A stretch of DNA of 64,000 bases from Terana coerulea (GCA_024811115.1 JAKOGH010000673.1:1-64000); one strand, 5' to 3'; positions 1-10,971 are shown, counted from the stretch's first letter. Notes: generated from the letters alone by a model not told the origin. Translations and numbers: made by a program.

Positions 1-362
1 GGTGTTAGCTCGTGAACGAGGGCGGACCAGTCAGTGCAACGAGTCCAAAAATACATGATGTGCCGAAGATCAAGGCTTGCGTGCCGACAACATCAGCGTA
101 CGTGCTGATAGCAGTGAACCACGCAGGGTACATGCGCCCGATGCGCCCGCCATCGACATTGACAGATGGCGTCGTGCCAAACACCGGTGGCGCACGGCTC
201 AAAGACGCGTCCACGCATGAATGGTACGAGGCTACTCACCAAGGATCCAAAAATGAAAATTTCTGTTACGCATAAATGGCGGGGCGTCGGGCGCGGCGAG
301 ACACTGGCAAGCTTCTCACATTCGACCTCTGTGCCGTACTTTCCACCAACCACCACCACATC

Positions 363-726
363 ATGCACCTGATCGCTCTTCTCGTGGCTGCGGCTGCCAT
401 CGCGCTGCCTGCGGTGGCACAGTGCGCTCCAGGCTCGTTGTGAGTCCCTTCATGCGGCCTGCCGGGCGCAACGTGCTCACCTCCGCGCATCGCGCTAGTA
501 CCTGCAGTGGCAGCGGGACCGCTATCCTGGTATGCGAAAATGGAAGCTTTATCGAGGCCGCGAGCTGCACGGTGCGTGCTGCTGCAATGTCCCGAACTGT
601 GATGATGCTGAAGGATGGACGATGTGTGGACAGGACGGCACTATCTGCACCGAGATCAACGGCACGCCGTTCTGCGAGCCGCTGCAGTCTACGAGTTCAA
701 TCCCGCCTTTGGCGACTGTCGCATGA
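363..726 (+). CDS. small secreted cysteine-rich protein (CBM19-like), copy 1
   Basis: Three exons (363-439, 499-571, 634-726) joined by GT-AG introns of 59 and 62 nt give an 80-residue protein. Residues 1-19 are a hydrophobic signal peptide ending in an Ala-rich stretch before AQC. The mature part has six cysteines in the order CAPGSF, TCSGSG, LVCENGSF, ASCTDG, ICTEI, PFC. The exon phases and Cys pattern match the genes at 2353 and 16200, so all three are paralogues. The spacing C-x-G-S-x-C and 'CENGSFIEAASC' resembles the chitin-binding CBM19 fold (CxNGxWxxxxC), but that is inference from pattern only. It differs from its relatives by a Ser/Thr/Pro tail of about 15 residues after the last Cys. 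Role is unknown; an extracellular effector or wall-binding protein is plausible. Confidence 0.72.
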
Positions 727-2244
727 TTTATGAGAAGGAAATGCATAAACAGGCCAGGATGGGTGGCTCACCCGCAAGCCGCAGGCGCGGATTGTCGATT
801 GGGTGGTTATATCCTTGTATAATACTGCTACAGCGTATGCTTGAACATGCTTGAGCGAGGGCATATGGCCGCCTGTGATACAGCTAATTGCTACAAAGCA
901 CAGTATATGTGCTATGTCGCACATTTGTCATAAACCACGAACCCCATGAGCAAAAAATACCTACGCGCCTGGCTGAGCGTACCATGTACTGGAAGTGAAA
1001 TAAGAGAAGAGCCTACGTAAACTGATTTGAAGTGAACATGATGGGCACATACTACGTCGAATGTCCTCCACGGGCTGTCTGTCTTTGAGGCCGCCACGGC
1101 TTGTACAGATTCTGTAGCGGAACCACATCACTATTTGTGCACGTTTAACCGGACACGGACACCGTGACGAACCTCGTACTTGGCGCAAAGGCGCGCACCG
1201 CGCGGCATGCGCCAATGCGTTTATATGCTGCTTGTGACTACCGCCCATCTCCAAATAGACTACAATGATGGCGAAGTGCAAAGCATCTCGAGAGCTGTGG
1301 CCGTGACCGCTCCAAGCTGGTCTCGTGGTCCATGGCCAACGGTCTACCGCGCCACCTACAAATTCGGCTTCCGGCCAGGGTCGGAGTTTTCGTTGGCGGA
1401 GTGTCCTGGCCGTAGGTCTCTCTAGACTGAAGTGAGCTGGCTTTAATGCGGTAGATTGAGAATTGCAATTCTCACCGGCACGGGACAAAGGCGTCGGAGC
1501 ACGGCGCTGGTGAAACGGCACATATTCTGCGGAGGCGACCGGGCTCAGTTAGTTTGGATGCCGGCAAACGCTTGCTGTGTAAAACATCGGATACTTGAGA
1601 CTCGTCCAGACCAGATATTAGGTCGGTAGCCGGAGATAGAAGGCTGCCTCATGTTCCCGGCCATATTTTGCTCGTAATTGCATGAATGAGAATTTGTACC
1701 TGTTAAACTATTAGCGAAGCTAATCCTGCTATCCAGCAATTCGGACAGACGAGGATGAAAGCTTACTTACTATATGATATACTCCGGCGCAGAGTATCAT
1801 CAGCTATCCTGACTTCTGTCAGCTATCATTGCCGCCTTAAATGGGTATGTATCGTCTGCGATCCTAGTAGCTCGCGGAAAGGTTGAGGGTCCAGCGCAAA
1901 GTGAGTATATGCGCGAGCGAACGAGACGATGCGCCGCGACCGCTAGTGCTGATGCTGCGCTTGAATGACACGATCAGCGGACTCCCGGTGACAGCTCCGC
2001 GCGGCGTCCGCACACCCTAGTCCAAGCTCGGCACGTTGGCATTGAGCAGTGAAGGCCAGCACACGCCGTAGCGCGGCCTTCAGACCGTGATGCGAGCGAG
2101 TATACGGTTTGCACTGCTAAGAGTGTTCAGTTCGTGCATTCAATAAGCGACACAGGCAGTGTTCTGAACGGTACTTACCCTTCCTTGGTGCCGCAGAAGA
2201 CGGCGAGGACACCCGGCCAGCGAGGCGCTGCGACGGAGAGGCAG

Positions 2245-2250
2245 TATAAA
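2245..2250 (+). promoter_or_regulatory. TATA box of secreted-protein gene copy 2
   Basis: GCAGTATAAA lies 103 bp upstream of the ATG at 2353. The same GCAGTATAAA sits at an equivalent distance before the paralogue at 16200 (TATAAA at 16092-16097), so it is a conserved core promoter element. Confidence 0.6.
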
Positions 2251-2352
2251 GGCTTCGTGTTTTGGCTGGTGGTGGGTCAGCAAAGCAGCTTCGTCTTCTC
2301 TTGCAAAGCCCAAGACTTACTTCGAACACTTTTCTTCAACAAACCGACCAAC

Positions 2353-2709
2353 ATGCAGTTCCTTTCCATCCTCGCTGCTGCCGCCGCCCTGATGACCGCG
2401 AACGTCGCCGCCACCGCGACCTACCGCCCCTGCACGCCCGGCACGTTGTGAGTGTCCCTCCCGCCAACCTGCATAGTCACGACACTTACGATCTTGTTGT
2501 GCTGCGTAGCATCTGCGGCCCGGACGACCACTCCATCTGGGAGTGCAACACCGCGAGCCAGTTCGTCGAGATCGGGAGCTGCGGCGTGAGTGCCCGTCTT
2601 GCTGCCTACTGCACTGGACCTCGACAGCTGACACAACGTATGATGACGCTTTCCGCAGGCAAACCATTGCATCTACATTGACAACACGCCTTTCTGCGGC
2701 TCTTCTTAG
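2353..2709 (+). CDS. small secreted cysteine-rich protein (CBM19-like), copy 2
   Basis: Exons 2353-2447, 2510-2585 and 2659-2709 with GT-AG introns (62 and 73 nt) encode 73 residues. A signal peptide of about 20 residues (MQFLSILAAAAALMTANVAA) is followed by six cysteines in the order RPCTPG, ICGPDD, WECNTA, GSCGA, HCIYID, PFCGSS. Intron positions and phases are identical to copies 1 and 3. The start is the first ATG of the exon, 103 bp after the TATA box. Secretion is well supported; a carbohydrate-binding role is only suggested by resemblance to CBM19. It belongs to the duplicated block that recurs at 16 kb, so the family has expanded by segmental duplication. Confidence 0.8.
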
Positions 2710-3420
2710 AGGGGATAACGGGTGGGCGAAGTTGGAGAGCCTCGGAATATGGACTATGGACTAGTGCGGACTGCAGGATGTCAGTTGCGGAGGATGTATC
2801 GGTCGAACAGGACCACCCACAAAGAATGTATGCAGAATATTAGCGTGTGGACTCTGAAGTGATGGTGATGGTGAAGCTAGTGGGCTAACGGCGAAAAGCG
2901 TGAATTTTGGTTGGCGTACTTTGGGTATGAGGAACTATTACGGCCTGCCCTTCCCTCGCAAGAAAGATTCACTGCTCTAATGCGTTACCAAACATCCCAC
3001 CCGATGACGAGCAAGAGGCAACAGTCGAAAAACCTGCTAGCACCGTTTGCGCGACATTCGGTTCCCGTAAATCTTCCGTCCTTGCATCCAGTAGCGGTGT
3101 AGAATAGGCACAGTCTGACATAAGCATTTCATTTGCATATTTGATTTCGGACCTGAAGCAGAACCGAAGTAGTTGGACAAATGTGCACGATAGAATTACT
3201 CGGTGTTGGCGAGGACAAGACAGGTAGTACTGGCTGACAAACACCTTTAGTGTGTTACCATTGTTGAGCTTGCGAACTTACTCTATATCACGGCGCGTGC
3301 TAAAAGCATGCGACATGAATCACTACGCATTTAGCTGACTGCTCTGCAGTGTCGTGGCGGAGGACAATATTGGCGTACAACTCAAGGCCTCTCTTTAAGC
3401 GCTTGAGCTAGGGCGGTCGT

Positions 3421-3540
3421 GTTTAGCGCCTAAACGACCACGTGATTACACGTGCGCGACGCGCTTTGTTTAAACGCCGGGATCTCGCGACGCGTTTTCA
3501 AACCCCGCGTCCTGTCTTAAGCTCGAGCCGACGCGCTTTA
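3421..3540 (+). promoter_or_regulatory. family B promoter module (copy B1)
   Basis: This block holds the near-palindrome GTTTAGCGCCTAAAC (3421-3435), CACGTG (3439-3444), an ACACGTG close by, GTTTAAAC (3468-3475) and the core CTTAAGCTCGAGCCGACGCG (from 3516). The same set precedes the family members at 26875 and 35631, with the core at a nearly fixed distance from the ATG. CACGTG is a classic bHLH/bZIP site; the GTTTAAAC factor is unknown to me. Confidence 0.6.
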
Positions 3541-3613
3541 CATCCCCATCTCCCTTGCCTCTTCCCACTCTCCTGAATTACTTTCACTCTCATACTCTCT
3601 CAAAGCTTTATCC

Positions 3614-4167
3614 ATGTCTAACATCGAGCTCATCGCCCCTTTCGCCCTTGTGGCCGACGAGCCTGTGCCCGCCGCTGCCGACTTCGGCAAGGCCGCTTCC
3701 GGCGTCCGCGCCGCTCTCAACAAGCTCCGCTCCAAGTTCTCGTCGCCCAAGCGCGAGAAGAAGGTCGTCACGGTCGCCGCCGCCGCTCACCCGCCCGCTG
3801 TGTTCATCAAGACCACCCGCAAGGAGCGCGGGCAGGCCGCTCAATGCAGCCAATGCGACATCAATCACGAAGTGCGAGGCGACAGGAAGTTCGGCAGCAA
3901 CGTCAAGCGATCTGTAAAGAGGAAGCTTATGCGGGTGTTCAATGACCGTGTCTGCGTACACAACATCAAGGTACGTGTCCTGTACATTCACTTACTAGCT
4001 TGTTCTGACAAGTTATCCAGCTCGGCATTGACATCGAGATTGATATCGAGTCCGACGCTGTTTACTCCTTGGCAGAGGCACTGAAGATCAAGACAGCACT
4101 GGACGTCGACGACGGGTCTCCGACTTACGTTCTCACTCTCGCCCGGAGCCCTCTCTCACCTCAATGA
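3614..4167 (+). CDS. family B protein B1 (short form, unknown function)
   Basis: Exon 3614-3970, intron 3971-4020 (GTACGT...CAG) and exon 4021-4167 give 167 residues. The N-terminal half is basic: a Lys/Arg-rich KLRSKFSSPKREKK stretch near residue 37, then a TRKERGQAAQC segment with a CSQC pair, then SVKRKLMRVF. It ends in a short acidic piece after the intron (IDIEIDIESD). Exon 1 matches the relatives at 35631 and 26875 throughout, but here the long acidic domain is cut off by a stop; remnants of that domain lie at 4350-4685. The basic-then-acidic layout suggests a nuclear or nucleic-acid-associated protein, which is inference. I do not recognise the family. Confidence 0.6.
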
Positions 4168-4170
4168 TTT

Positions 4171-4686
4171 CATCGCAAATCTCTGGCTAGCTGGCGCTCT
4201 TGGCTGTCTGTCAAATCCGGCCTTCAAGGCCTTGAAATCTGCCGAAAGCAACAACCCGCCTTAGCCAATACTCTGGACCCGGCGCCGCATTGCATGTGTG
4301 GACGTGCCCCAGCCCAACTCTATGCCACTTCGGATGACTATGCAGCATCAACTCTCTGGCTTCTCACGCCTGCGCCGCCGCTTCCTGATTATGAAGATGT
4401 CATCGAAAACACGTTCTTCACTGCGCCAGGACCCATCCCGAAACTGTTCACCACAGCCGCCATCGAGGACTTGGCCGACTACGATGATGAGGTCGACTCT
4501 GCACTGCATGATGTCGACGCAGATGCCTCTCTTCCAGCCCACTTGACCGACCTTTCCAGCTTGAGCTGCGACAACAATACTGTCCTTGAGTTCATCGCCT
4601 CTCTCGCTTTGACCACTACAAGGCCAAGGCTGCAGAAGCTGACGATGTCGCCGCCTTGCTGGCCTCCTTGGGTGCCTCCGACTAAG
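4171..4686 (+). pseudogene. remnant acidic domain of family B gene B1
   Basis: About 130 bp after the B1 stop, the reading frame at 4294 recovers the acidic domain seen in the relatives: PPLPDYEDVIENTFFTAPGP, then CDNNTVLEFIASL. Near 4600 the frame shifts, after which AEADDVAALLASLGASD ends at a TAA matching the other copies. The intervening 4185-4330 resembles sequence normally found downstream (4780-4905), as if a piece of the 3' region was duplicated into the gene and split it. It is not translated in one frame with B1 as the sequence stands. Confidence 0.5.
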
Positions 4687-4689
4687 GCT

Positions 4690-5560
4690 CAAATCTCGCC
4701 TCCGCTTTTTCACCCCCACGCAATGTCGCCCAAGATCAAGATGCCACGCCGCATCGACAACGGGCCTTGGACGACCTCTTGTATATCTCTCAAGTCCCGC
4801 CTTCAAGGCCTCCGAATTTCGCCCATGGCGACAACCCGCCCCGGGTCATCAATTGGACTCTGCGCCACATCGCATGTGTGGTCGCGTTCCAGCTCATCCC
4901 TACCCAACCTTGAATCGTGTTCCAGCTCCCAGTCTCGCTTCTCCGGCCTCAAATATCTGGCTTCTCTCTCATCTGCGCCGCTTGCATTGTGTGGTCGCGT
5001 CTCAGCCTATCGCCACTCTCAGTCCACTGGACCCTATTCTCTCAAGCCGTATACCGCTTCGGATCCTACCCGCCCCTATGAACGCCAGCCTACCTCCGTC
5101 GGACTGCCCAACCCGTACGATCCACCCGAGGCCATATTTGATGGCACGGCCGGCTTCAGCCTTGTGAACGGGAGCAGAGACCACTCGCGTGGCTCGCCCC
5201 TCCACACTGCTGTCATACGGTCTACGCGATGGCTCGGGTCGGATAAGGTGAGCACTGCGCGCACGAGCATCCTGTATGATTGCTGACAATATGTCTTGCA
5301 GCTACTTGCTGTGCACGGGACATTCACACATCTATCTCGGTATCGCCCACTCTCTGGACGAGTCAGGTATGTCTTCTATTGTGTTTCTAGTCCTCTGACC
5401 CAACTCTAACCTTGCTGCTTGTAGCTATTCTCTCCAGAGTGATGGCAGTCCACAACTATGCCCCCTCGCTCACTATCTACCATGTCACTCTATATCCCCT
5501 TGAACATGGCACGCGCCGATTGCGGTGCGCCGGAGACTATCAGACCAAGATATGATACCA
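4690..5560 (+). repeat. conserved family B downstream segment
   Basis: This stretch recurs after B2 (36999-37870, +) and B3 (25500-24640, -). It contains several degenerate repeats of a CGCATGTGTGG-type unit (4280s, 4870s, 4980s). It also has conserved splice-like signals (GATAAGGTGAGCAC then ATGTCTTGCAGCTA; GAGTCAGGTATGTC then TTGTAGCTA). No single frame is open in all three copies, so I read it as a long spliced 3' untranslated region or non-coding exon set. Confidence 0.45.
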
Positions 5561-5639
5561 TGTAGCAATTTCCTCTGAATATTGTCTCTCTCCGTCTACT
5601 GTTATTTTCTTTACACAATGAATCATAATTTCTCTGAAA

Positions 5640-6860
5640 CCTACTCCAAACTCGGACTCAGACATTGTCGCCAAGGAAGCTTGAGGAAGGCTGCTTGATT
5701 TTTGTTTGCTCATGTTAGAATTCCTAGCGTCCGCTTTCCCTTCTCGGCCTATATCTCACTGCACTTCTCTTGTCTCGCGCCCTCACAGCCCTTACACGAC
5801 CACTCACTCAACAATGACTCTCATGCGCAGAATCTACGCCTCTTCATTGTTTCCAAGATCGCATGTACTCTAACGTGATGACGTCCACCACAATGAACCA
5901 CGGAAGATAATTGGGCTGCGGGTCGATGACGGTTGGATGACGGCTGCACTGAGCAGACGTTGGTGCCCACACCCAGAGCTGCACCCCTCTGCCACCTTGT
6001 ACCCTGGCTATCTGCTTCTACACCCCATGAAGAAGCGTTGTATGCTCCGCGGTACCCGCTCTACGTTCGGCTAGCGGCGCTGAAGTTCATCAGGTGTGCC
6101 GCAGTGCGCGCACAGGTCCAGGGTCCGTACACCTAGTAGCTGCGCGTGACTTATGTCTCCACGTCCTGGCGCACCATCGCCCTCTCTGCGCCACTCCTCC
6201 AGTCGAAGATCCCCTATCGCCGCCCCTCCCTCTCATCCGCGCATTCTTGGCACACTCAACACACGTCCCACTATGCGTCGGGTGTCCGTCCGCGCCATCC
6301 GTCTGCTCGCTGTCCTCATCAGCAAAACGTACAAGCGCTGACGACTGATGAGCGCTGACGGGCACTGAGAGCACTGACGAACAGTTTGGGACCGAAGTTC
6401 GAGCCCTGCTGAAGCCAGACTTTTACTAGATTTTGTATTTTCTTAGTTCCTCTTGTTTCATACTCTATGCTGGACGTGAATGATAATGGTTTACTCACCG
6501 AAGCTTTGCTGCAAGAGTCGGATGCAAGAGGGGTCAAAAACGTCTGAGAGCGCTCAAAACGACTACTGAGACTGGCGGGCGCTGACGGCACTGAAGGGAC
6601 TGAAGCGCGCTGAGATGGCTTCATCAGTACCTGTCAGTACCGCTCAGCGCCAATGCAACTTTGCTGATGCTCGCTGTATCACGGCGTGGACGACGGGACG
6701 CGCACCCTGAATAGTGCAGCCGCCACTGCGGCTGAAGTGCCGGGTTTATGAGGGTGTCGGCGTGCTGTTAGTTGCACAGCATGCGCCAGTGCTCCAAGTG
6801 CTGAAGCTCAGCGGCCTGTGCAATTCGGGGCACAGCGCGCCAGTCCTGCGCCTGGCGCCT
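5640..6860 (+). repeat. segmental duplication unit 2, copy A (partner 13400-14720)
   Basis: Shared features with 13400-14720 are TTCCCTTCTCGGCCTATA (5730/13468), TGTATGCTCCGC..ACCCGCT (6039/14191), CCGCGCATT..TTGGC..CACTC (about 6237/14383) and GCACAGCATGCGCCAGTGCT (6774/14606). The 5' end (5700-5800) is also the outer end of the family B repeats at 38030 and 24450. Short frames such as 6094-6348 are not conserved between copies. I see no gene here. Confidence 0.65.
6319..6667. mobile_element. 349-bp insertion with terminal inverted repeats (candidate MITE)
   Basis: The paralogous segment at 14450 runs straight through the site where this copy carries about 350 extra bases. The insert begins TCAGCAAA and ends TTTGCTGA, perfect 8-bp terminal inverted repeats, with a second pair GCGCTGA/TCAGCGC just inside. 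The direct repeat TGCTCGCTGT flanks it at 6304-6313 and 6668-6677, consistent with a target duplication although 5 bp separate it from the left terminus. The ends are rich in GCTGAC and CACTGA repeats, as in hAT-like non-autonomous elements. It has no coding capacity. Confidence 0.5.
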
Positions 6861-6867
6861 CTGCGTG

Positions 6868-7401
6868 GATGGGCCTAAGAGCAACTACCGACGGCGCAAG
6901 CACAGGTGTACTCCTGCTGGAATATCTCTTCCTGAACGCATACATCTTCTCCTGGGCCTTCCCTCCCTCCCTATGCTCGCACTGTTAAAGTGCCTTGTAT
7001 TGCGCCATCCGCCTAATGCGCGTGTAGCTGCGCTTCATGGCGGAAGAGTACATCGAAATTAGGCTTTAGGACAGCTTCTTGAACATTCAGAGACCATGTT
7101 CGCGTTCCTTCATTAGGTCAAGAATAGTACATATTTCGTAACAGAATACATTGTAAAGTGTGGAAATGTCAAGATAATGCGGCTGAAAGCCGCCACAACT
7201 AATGATACACAATGAAGCAAAACATGACCGACGGCAACAGGTACAGAAAGTGATACATATGATAAATAAATAAAGAGATACACACATTAAGACTCACAAG
7301 AATATGACGCGCAAAGTGGACAGACAGCGCTGGTCAAGGAGATATCATGATAGCCACGAGCCAACTTACCTGGATGATACACGAGAGTCCGCAATGCCAC
7401 T
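6868..7401. other. intergenic, A+T-rich
   Basis: No supported gene. From 7090 to 7330 the sequence is noticeably A+T-rich and lies downstream of the minus-strand gene ending at 7402, so it probably carries that gene's 3' untranslated region and terminator. Confidence 0.4.
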
Positions 7402-8213
7402 TTAACGGGCGCCGGCGGCGCGTTGAGCGTTGGCGTTGGCAAGCTGCTCCTTCGCGCGGATGGCATCGCGGACTTTGCGGGGAATCTTTTCCCTAGAAGA
7501 TTGTTGGTCAGCTCCGAGAACCAGGAGATGCCATAGCACCAGGTAAGTAGGCATACTTCTCGTAAGACGTCTTGTCAATCTGGTGGTATTCATGGTCTTT
7601 CCATAGCGCCCTGTTCATCGGAATGTGAAGCCTATCCCACCAGCTCCATTCGCCGTTGTTCATGTGGGACCTTCCGTAGAAATATAACCGGTGCCCTTGC
7701 GCGTTCCTGAGGGTTACCGTTATATGTTCCTCCGGGTCTCCTGGACTAGAGTGAATTCCACCACTGAATAAGAACATCCAATAAGTCGAGTAGAAGCGTC
7801 AGACTGGTTGGAATGACTTACGTGACTATAGCGTACTCAGCTCCAAACTGATCAACATCGACGTGCTTCTCACTACAAAACATGGTGACCTGGTCGAAAA
7901 TCTGCTGCTTCGTTTTGGGCCGGCTTGCATAGAGGCCGGGAGGCTGGTATGTAACAGTGCTTATGAATCGCGCATAGCTCTCGTAGGGAATCCGCTGAGT
8001 CCGGTCGCAAGTGAATTCCTGGGAGAAATTGCCTGGAACGATTGTCCCAAGTGAATCTCTGCCGACCCGAATACGCCCTACGACACGTCTGTATCCTTGG
8101 ATAGCAGCTTGCAGCAACATCTTGAAAGTGCCTAGTATGGATTGCGATGCGAGTTTGCGGGGGGAGCTGATGCTGTGGGGAGAAGTGTTGTGTGGGGAGC
8201 TGGTGTTCAGCAT
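7402..8213 (-). CDS. hypothetical protein, three exons
   Basis: Reading the minus strand, exon 1 starts at the ATG at 8213 and ends just before GTAAGTCATT near 7822. A second exon opens after TTATTCAG with TGGIHSSPGDPEEH and runs to TSYEK. A third, after a GTATGC...CTAG intron, reads EKIPRKVRDAIRAKEQL and ends AAGAR at 7402. Intron phases keep one open frame of about 220 residues. Visible features are an N-terminal Ser-rich segment, a central aromatic stretch (HRLYFYGRSHMNNGEWSWWD) and a charged, probably helical C-terminus. There is no signal peptide or membrane segment and I do not recognise the family. A later ATG at 8120 (MLLQAAIQGY) could be the true start. Confidence 0.55.
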
Positions 8214-9378
8214 CAGGTCCTATGAGAGCTCTTTTATAGCTGCTGCATCCTCGAGCTGACGCGCAAGATAGACCAAAAGCACCCAGAATTTGCGCTTGTC
8301 TTGAGTGAGAAATCAATTACTCAGTGCCACAATGACCATCCAAAACCAAGAAATGCCATGTCGGTGCGACATCTACGAGACTGCTCGGCGAGAACCTAAC
8401 GGTTACGGCAAGATTAGACAGTAATCGAGGGGCGTAGTTGGATCTTGGAACTAACCGGAGATGCGAGCCTTGGAAGAACAGCTCCAAAGAGCTGCGGAGT
8501 TCTCAGCGGGTCGCCGCCCTTGGCGTAGGTGTTGGCCAAAGATCCGTATCTTGAGATGCGAGCGAAGACCTCAAGTCCAAAGAAAGGGGGTAACAGGGTC
8601 AGAAGCATGTTGTTCTTGATCGACGCATTCCCAAAGTGTGTATTGCGATGCAAGGCGGCATGCTCACCTGCCCTTCGACTCATCGTCGATTGTTCCTACC
8701 TGTCCCAGAGCGTACGGATTTGGCAAGTGTTACATCAGCGCTGGGGCTGTATACAAAGCATTAGCGCAGTGAAGCGGCTCCGGTATGTTTGTAAATCGAA
8801 CGACCTGGACAAATGAGCCCCCTCTTCGATGAGTCTTAGAGCCTGGAGCACGACTAACACGAGGCTAGCGACGCACAGGAATACGGCTCATAGCAGCACA
8901 GCTTTGTAATCGACCACTCACTACTGCCAAACAAGAATGCGTGGGGTGAACATGCGTTGTGTTTTTGCCACCGCCTGCCGCCGTGGTTGCCATGTCACAA
9001 AACGACGGAGCGTCCGCACAAGAGACGATGTCGAGTGCCAGCAGCCGGCGTCCTGTTCTAAGCAAACTTTTATCAGCACTGTAATACTTCTTGCGGCATG
9101 AAAGGGATGTTGCCACAGCACAGCACAGTTCGAGCCTACTTACATTCCAGTATCCGCAGTATAAAAGTTGTGCGAGAAAATCCGGATCAGCGCCCACAAC
9201 CAGGCATTTGGCGCGGAGCTGGAAATTGCCGGAATGAACCGTTCTCGAGCGGACCAATCACAGGTTGCGCCACAACGCACCTCCGACGACCAGCCGCCTT
9301 CCTTGAACCGTACCCTGCATCTTTCCTTCCCACTCCATACTTACCTGCTACAGTTCCTCGAAAGCTGCAACGTACATT
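8214..9378. other. intergenic, no supported gene
   Basis: Frames of 90-130 codons exist (8414-8683 and 8865-9257, both minus) but have no recognisable domain, consistent splice sites or paralogue in the window. The last 300 bp are the promoter and leader of the kinase gene at 9379. Confidence 0.35.
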
Positions 9379-10971
9379 ATGTTGTCCTCCTTGCGACATT
9401 CACGGCCGTCTTTTATGCGACTGGTGTCATTTCCGAGGGCTTGTTACGCCACCACATCTACCCCGCCGTCTGCCCCAACCAACGCGCACTTTTCGAACAG
9501 GCCTGATGGTACTCCTTACGTAGACCTAGACTTTGTCGAGGAAGGTCTCGGACTTCCTGCACAGTATGGGTATGGGTGGCCACAGCTCGACTTCGGAGAA
9601 GCTATCGGGCCAGATGGGCGTTTCATTATTGCTCGCAAGCTTGGTTGGGGTCTCAATGGCAGCACATGGCTTGCGAAGAATAAAACGTAAGCCCGTGATA
9701 CTATCTACTAGCGTACTTTCTGATTTAAAATCTGTAATAGCACTAATACCTATGCGGCGATCAAAATTCTAAAAGGCTACACCACAGAACGTCTTCACCA
9801 GGGCCTGAAACTGGAGCGTCAGGCGTTGGAGCGACTGCTGACACCGTCCCTCTATCAGCGACACTGTATCCAGCTCCGCTCAGTGTTTGAAATGCAGGGC
9901 AAGGGATCCGACGGAACGCATGCGTGCTTTGTGACGGACGTCTTTGGCGGGGACGTCGAGTATCTGCGCGCCACACATGGCCTTCCGTCACCCCGCCATC
10001 CGCGCCGACACCTCCCCGCCCCACTCGCAAAACGGATTGCACTGCATGTCTTGCGAGGCATCGCCCACGGCCATCGCGTTGGCGTGATCCACACCGACAT
10101 CAAGTTTGACAACCTCTTCTTCGAATCTGCATTGACTGCTGGCGACATTGACAAGATCCTTGAGGCAGATCCGCCGCGCCGCAACCCTCCGGAATATTCT
10201 GTAGACGATGAAGTGGTGCAAAGTGCTGTGTCTCAACGTCTACCCGCTCCGGAGTTTGAGGACGCCATGACGCGCAGCTTCGTTCTTGGCGACTATGGGC
10301 ACGGTACGTTCTTGAGTTTTGCCGCTGTGGTTGCCAGGCTTGACGAACAACACTATTCAGCACAGCTAATTGAGCGGAGGACGACGGATAACATTGCGCC
10401 TATCGCCCTACGGCCTCCTGAAATCGTACTTGGCGGGCCCTGGGACGAGAAGGTCGATATATGGATGTTTGGATGTTTGGTGCGCCTCACTTTGACCTTC
10501 CGTTCATCGTGGGAAACTTCCCTAATGTCATTGTAGGTGTACGAACTCCTCACTGGTGACTCCCTGTTCAAATATGACAAAATGACGGCGCCGTGCGAGC
10601 TGGACCCCGACAACGCGTTGCTGTACCAGTTCATCTGCTACTCCAGCGAACACTTCATGCCGGCGCAACTTTCGGTCAGCCGACTGGCGCAAAACTGGTT
10701 CGATTACGATTGTGCGTGTGCTCGTGCTGCAGGTTGATTGAAACTGTGCTGATAATGATGGCGGTGGTGGTGAACGAAGGCAATCTTCGGTGCGACCCGC
10801 CGCTCTTCGACGAGATCTTCGAGATACGTCTGCGGCTCCACAGAATTCTCTCGGAGGACGACATCGCTACTACTGCTAATTTTATGCGCAGATGTTTACG
10901 GCTCTGACCCCAACTATCGTGCGAGTGCAGAGGAACTGCTGTCCGATGCTTGGTTTTCTACTGTCGAGTAA
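9379..10971 (+). pseudogene. SRPK-like protein kinase K1, frameshifted near its end
   Basis: Exons read MLSSLRHSRP..LAKNKT, then TNTYAAIKILKG...DYGH, then AQLIERRTTDNIAP..WMFGCL, then VYELLTGDSLF..WFDYD and NLRCDPPLF..CLRL, joined by GT-AG introns. Kinase landmarks are KLGWGLNGSTW (Gly-rich loop), AAIKIL (VAIK lysine), GVIHTDIKFDN (catalytic loop, HTD in place of HRD, as in SR protein kinases), LGDYGH (DFG position) and RPPEIVLG (APE). Next to CLRL the frame hits TGA at 10905-10907. Removing one base restores DPNYRASAEELLSDAW to a stop at 10969, matching the paralogue at 19941, so this copy has a +1 lesion that trims about 21 residues. The N-terminus is basic and Ser/Arg-rich and could target mitochondria. 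Function is unknown; it may still be active because the core is intact. Confidence 0.65.

Larger units (their letters stand above)
940..3290 (+). repeat. segmental duplication unit 1, copy A (partner 14735-17060)
   Basis: The segment around the secreted-protein gene at 2353 aligns in the same orientation with 14735-17060. Shared stretches include GGACACGG near 1150/15040, GAGCGAGTATACGGTTTGC at 2096/15941, the TATA region, the whole coding region and about 550 bp downstream. Divergence is roughly that of an old duplication, with many substitutions and indels outside the exons. No other gene is visible in 940-2240. Confidence 0.75.

Noticed and set aside
961..1521. 186-codon minus-strand open frame
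   Set aside because: Lies in duplicated DNA, but the frame is not kept in the partner segment, and it has no domain or splice signals.
8865..9257. 130-codon minus-strand frame near the kinase promoter
   Set aside because: No recognisable motif, no conserved start, and it overlaps the likely K1 promoter.
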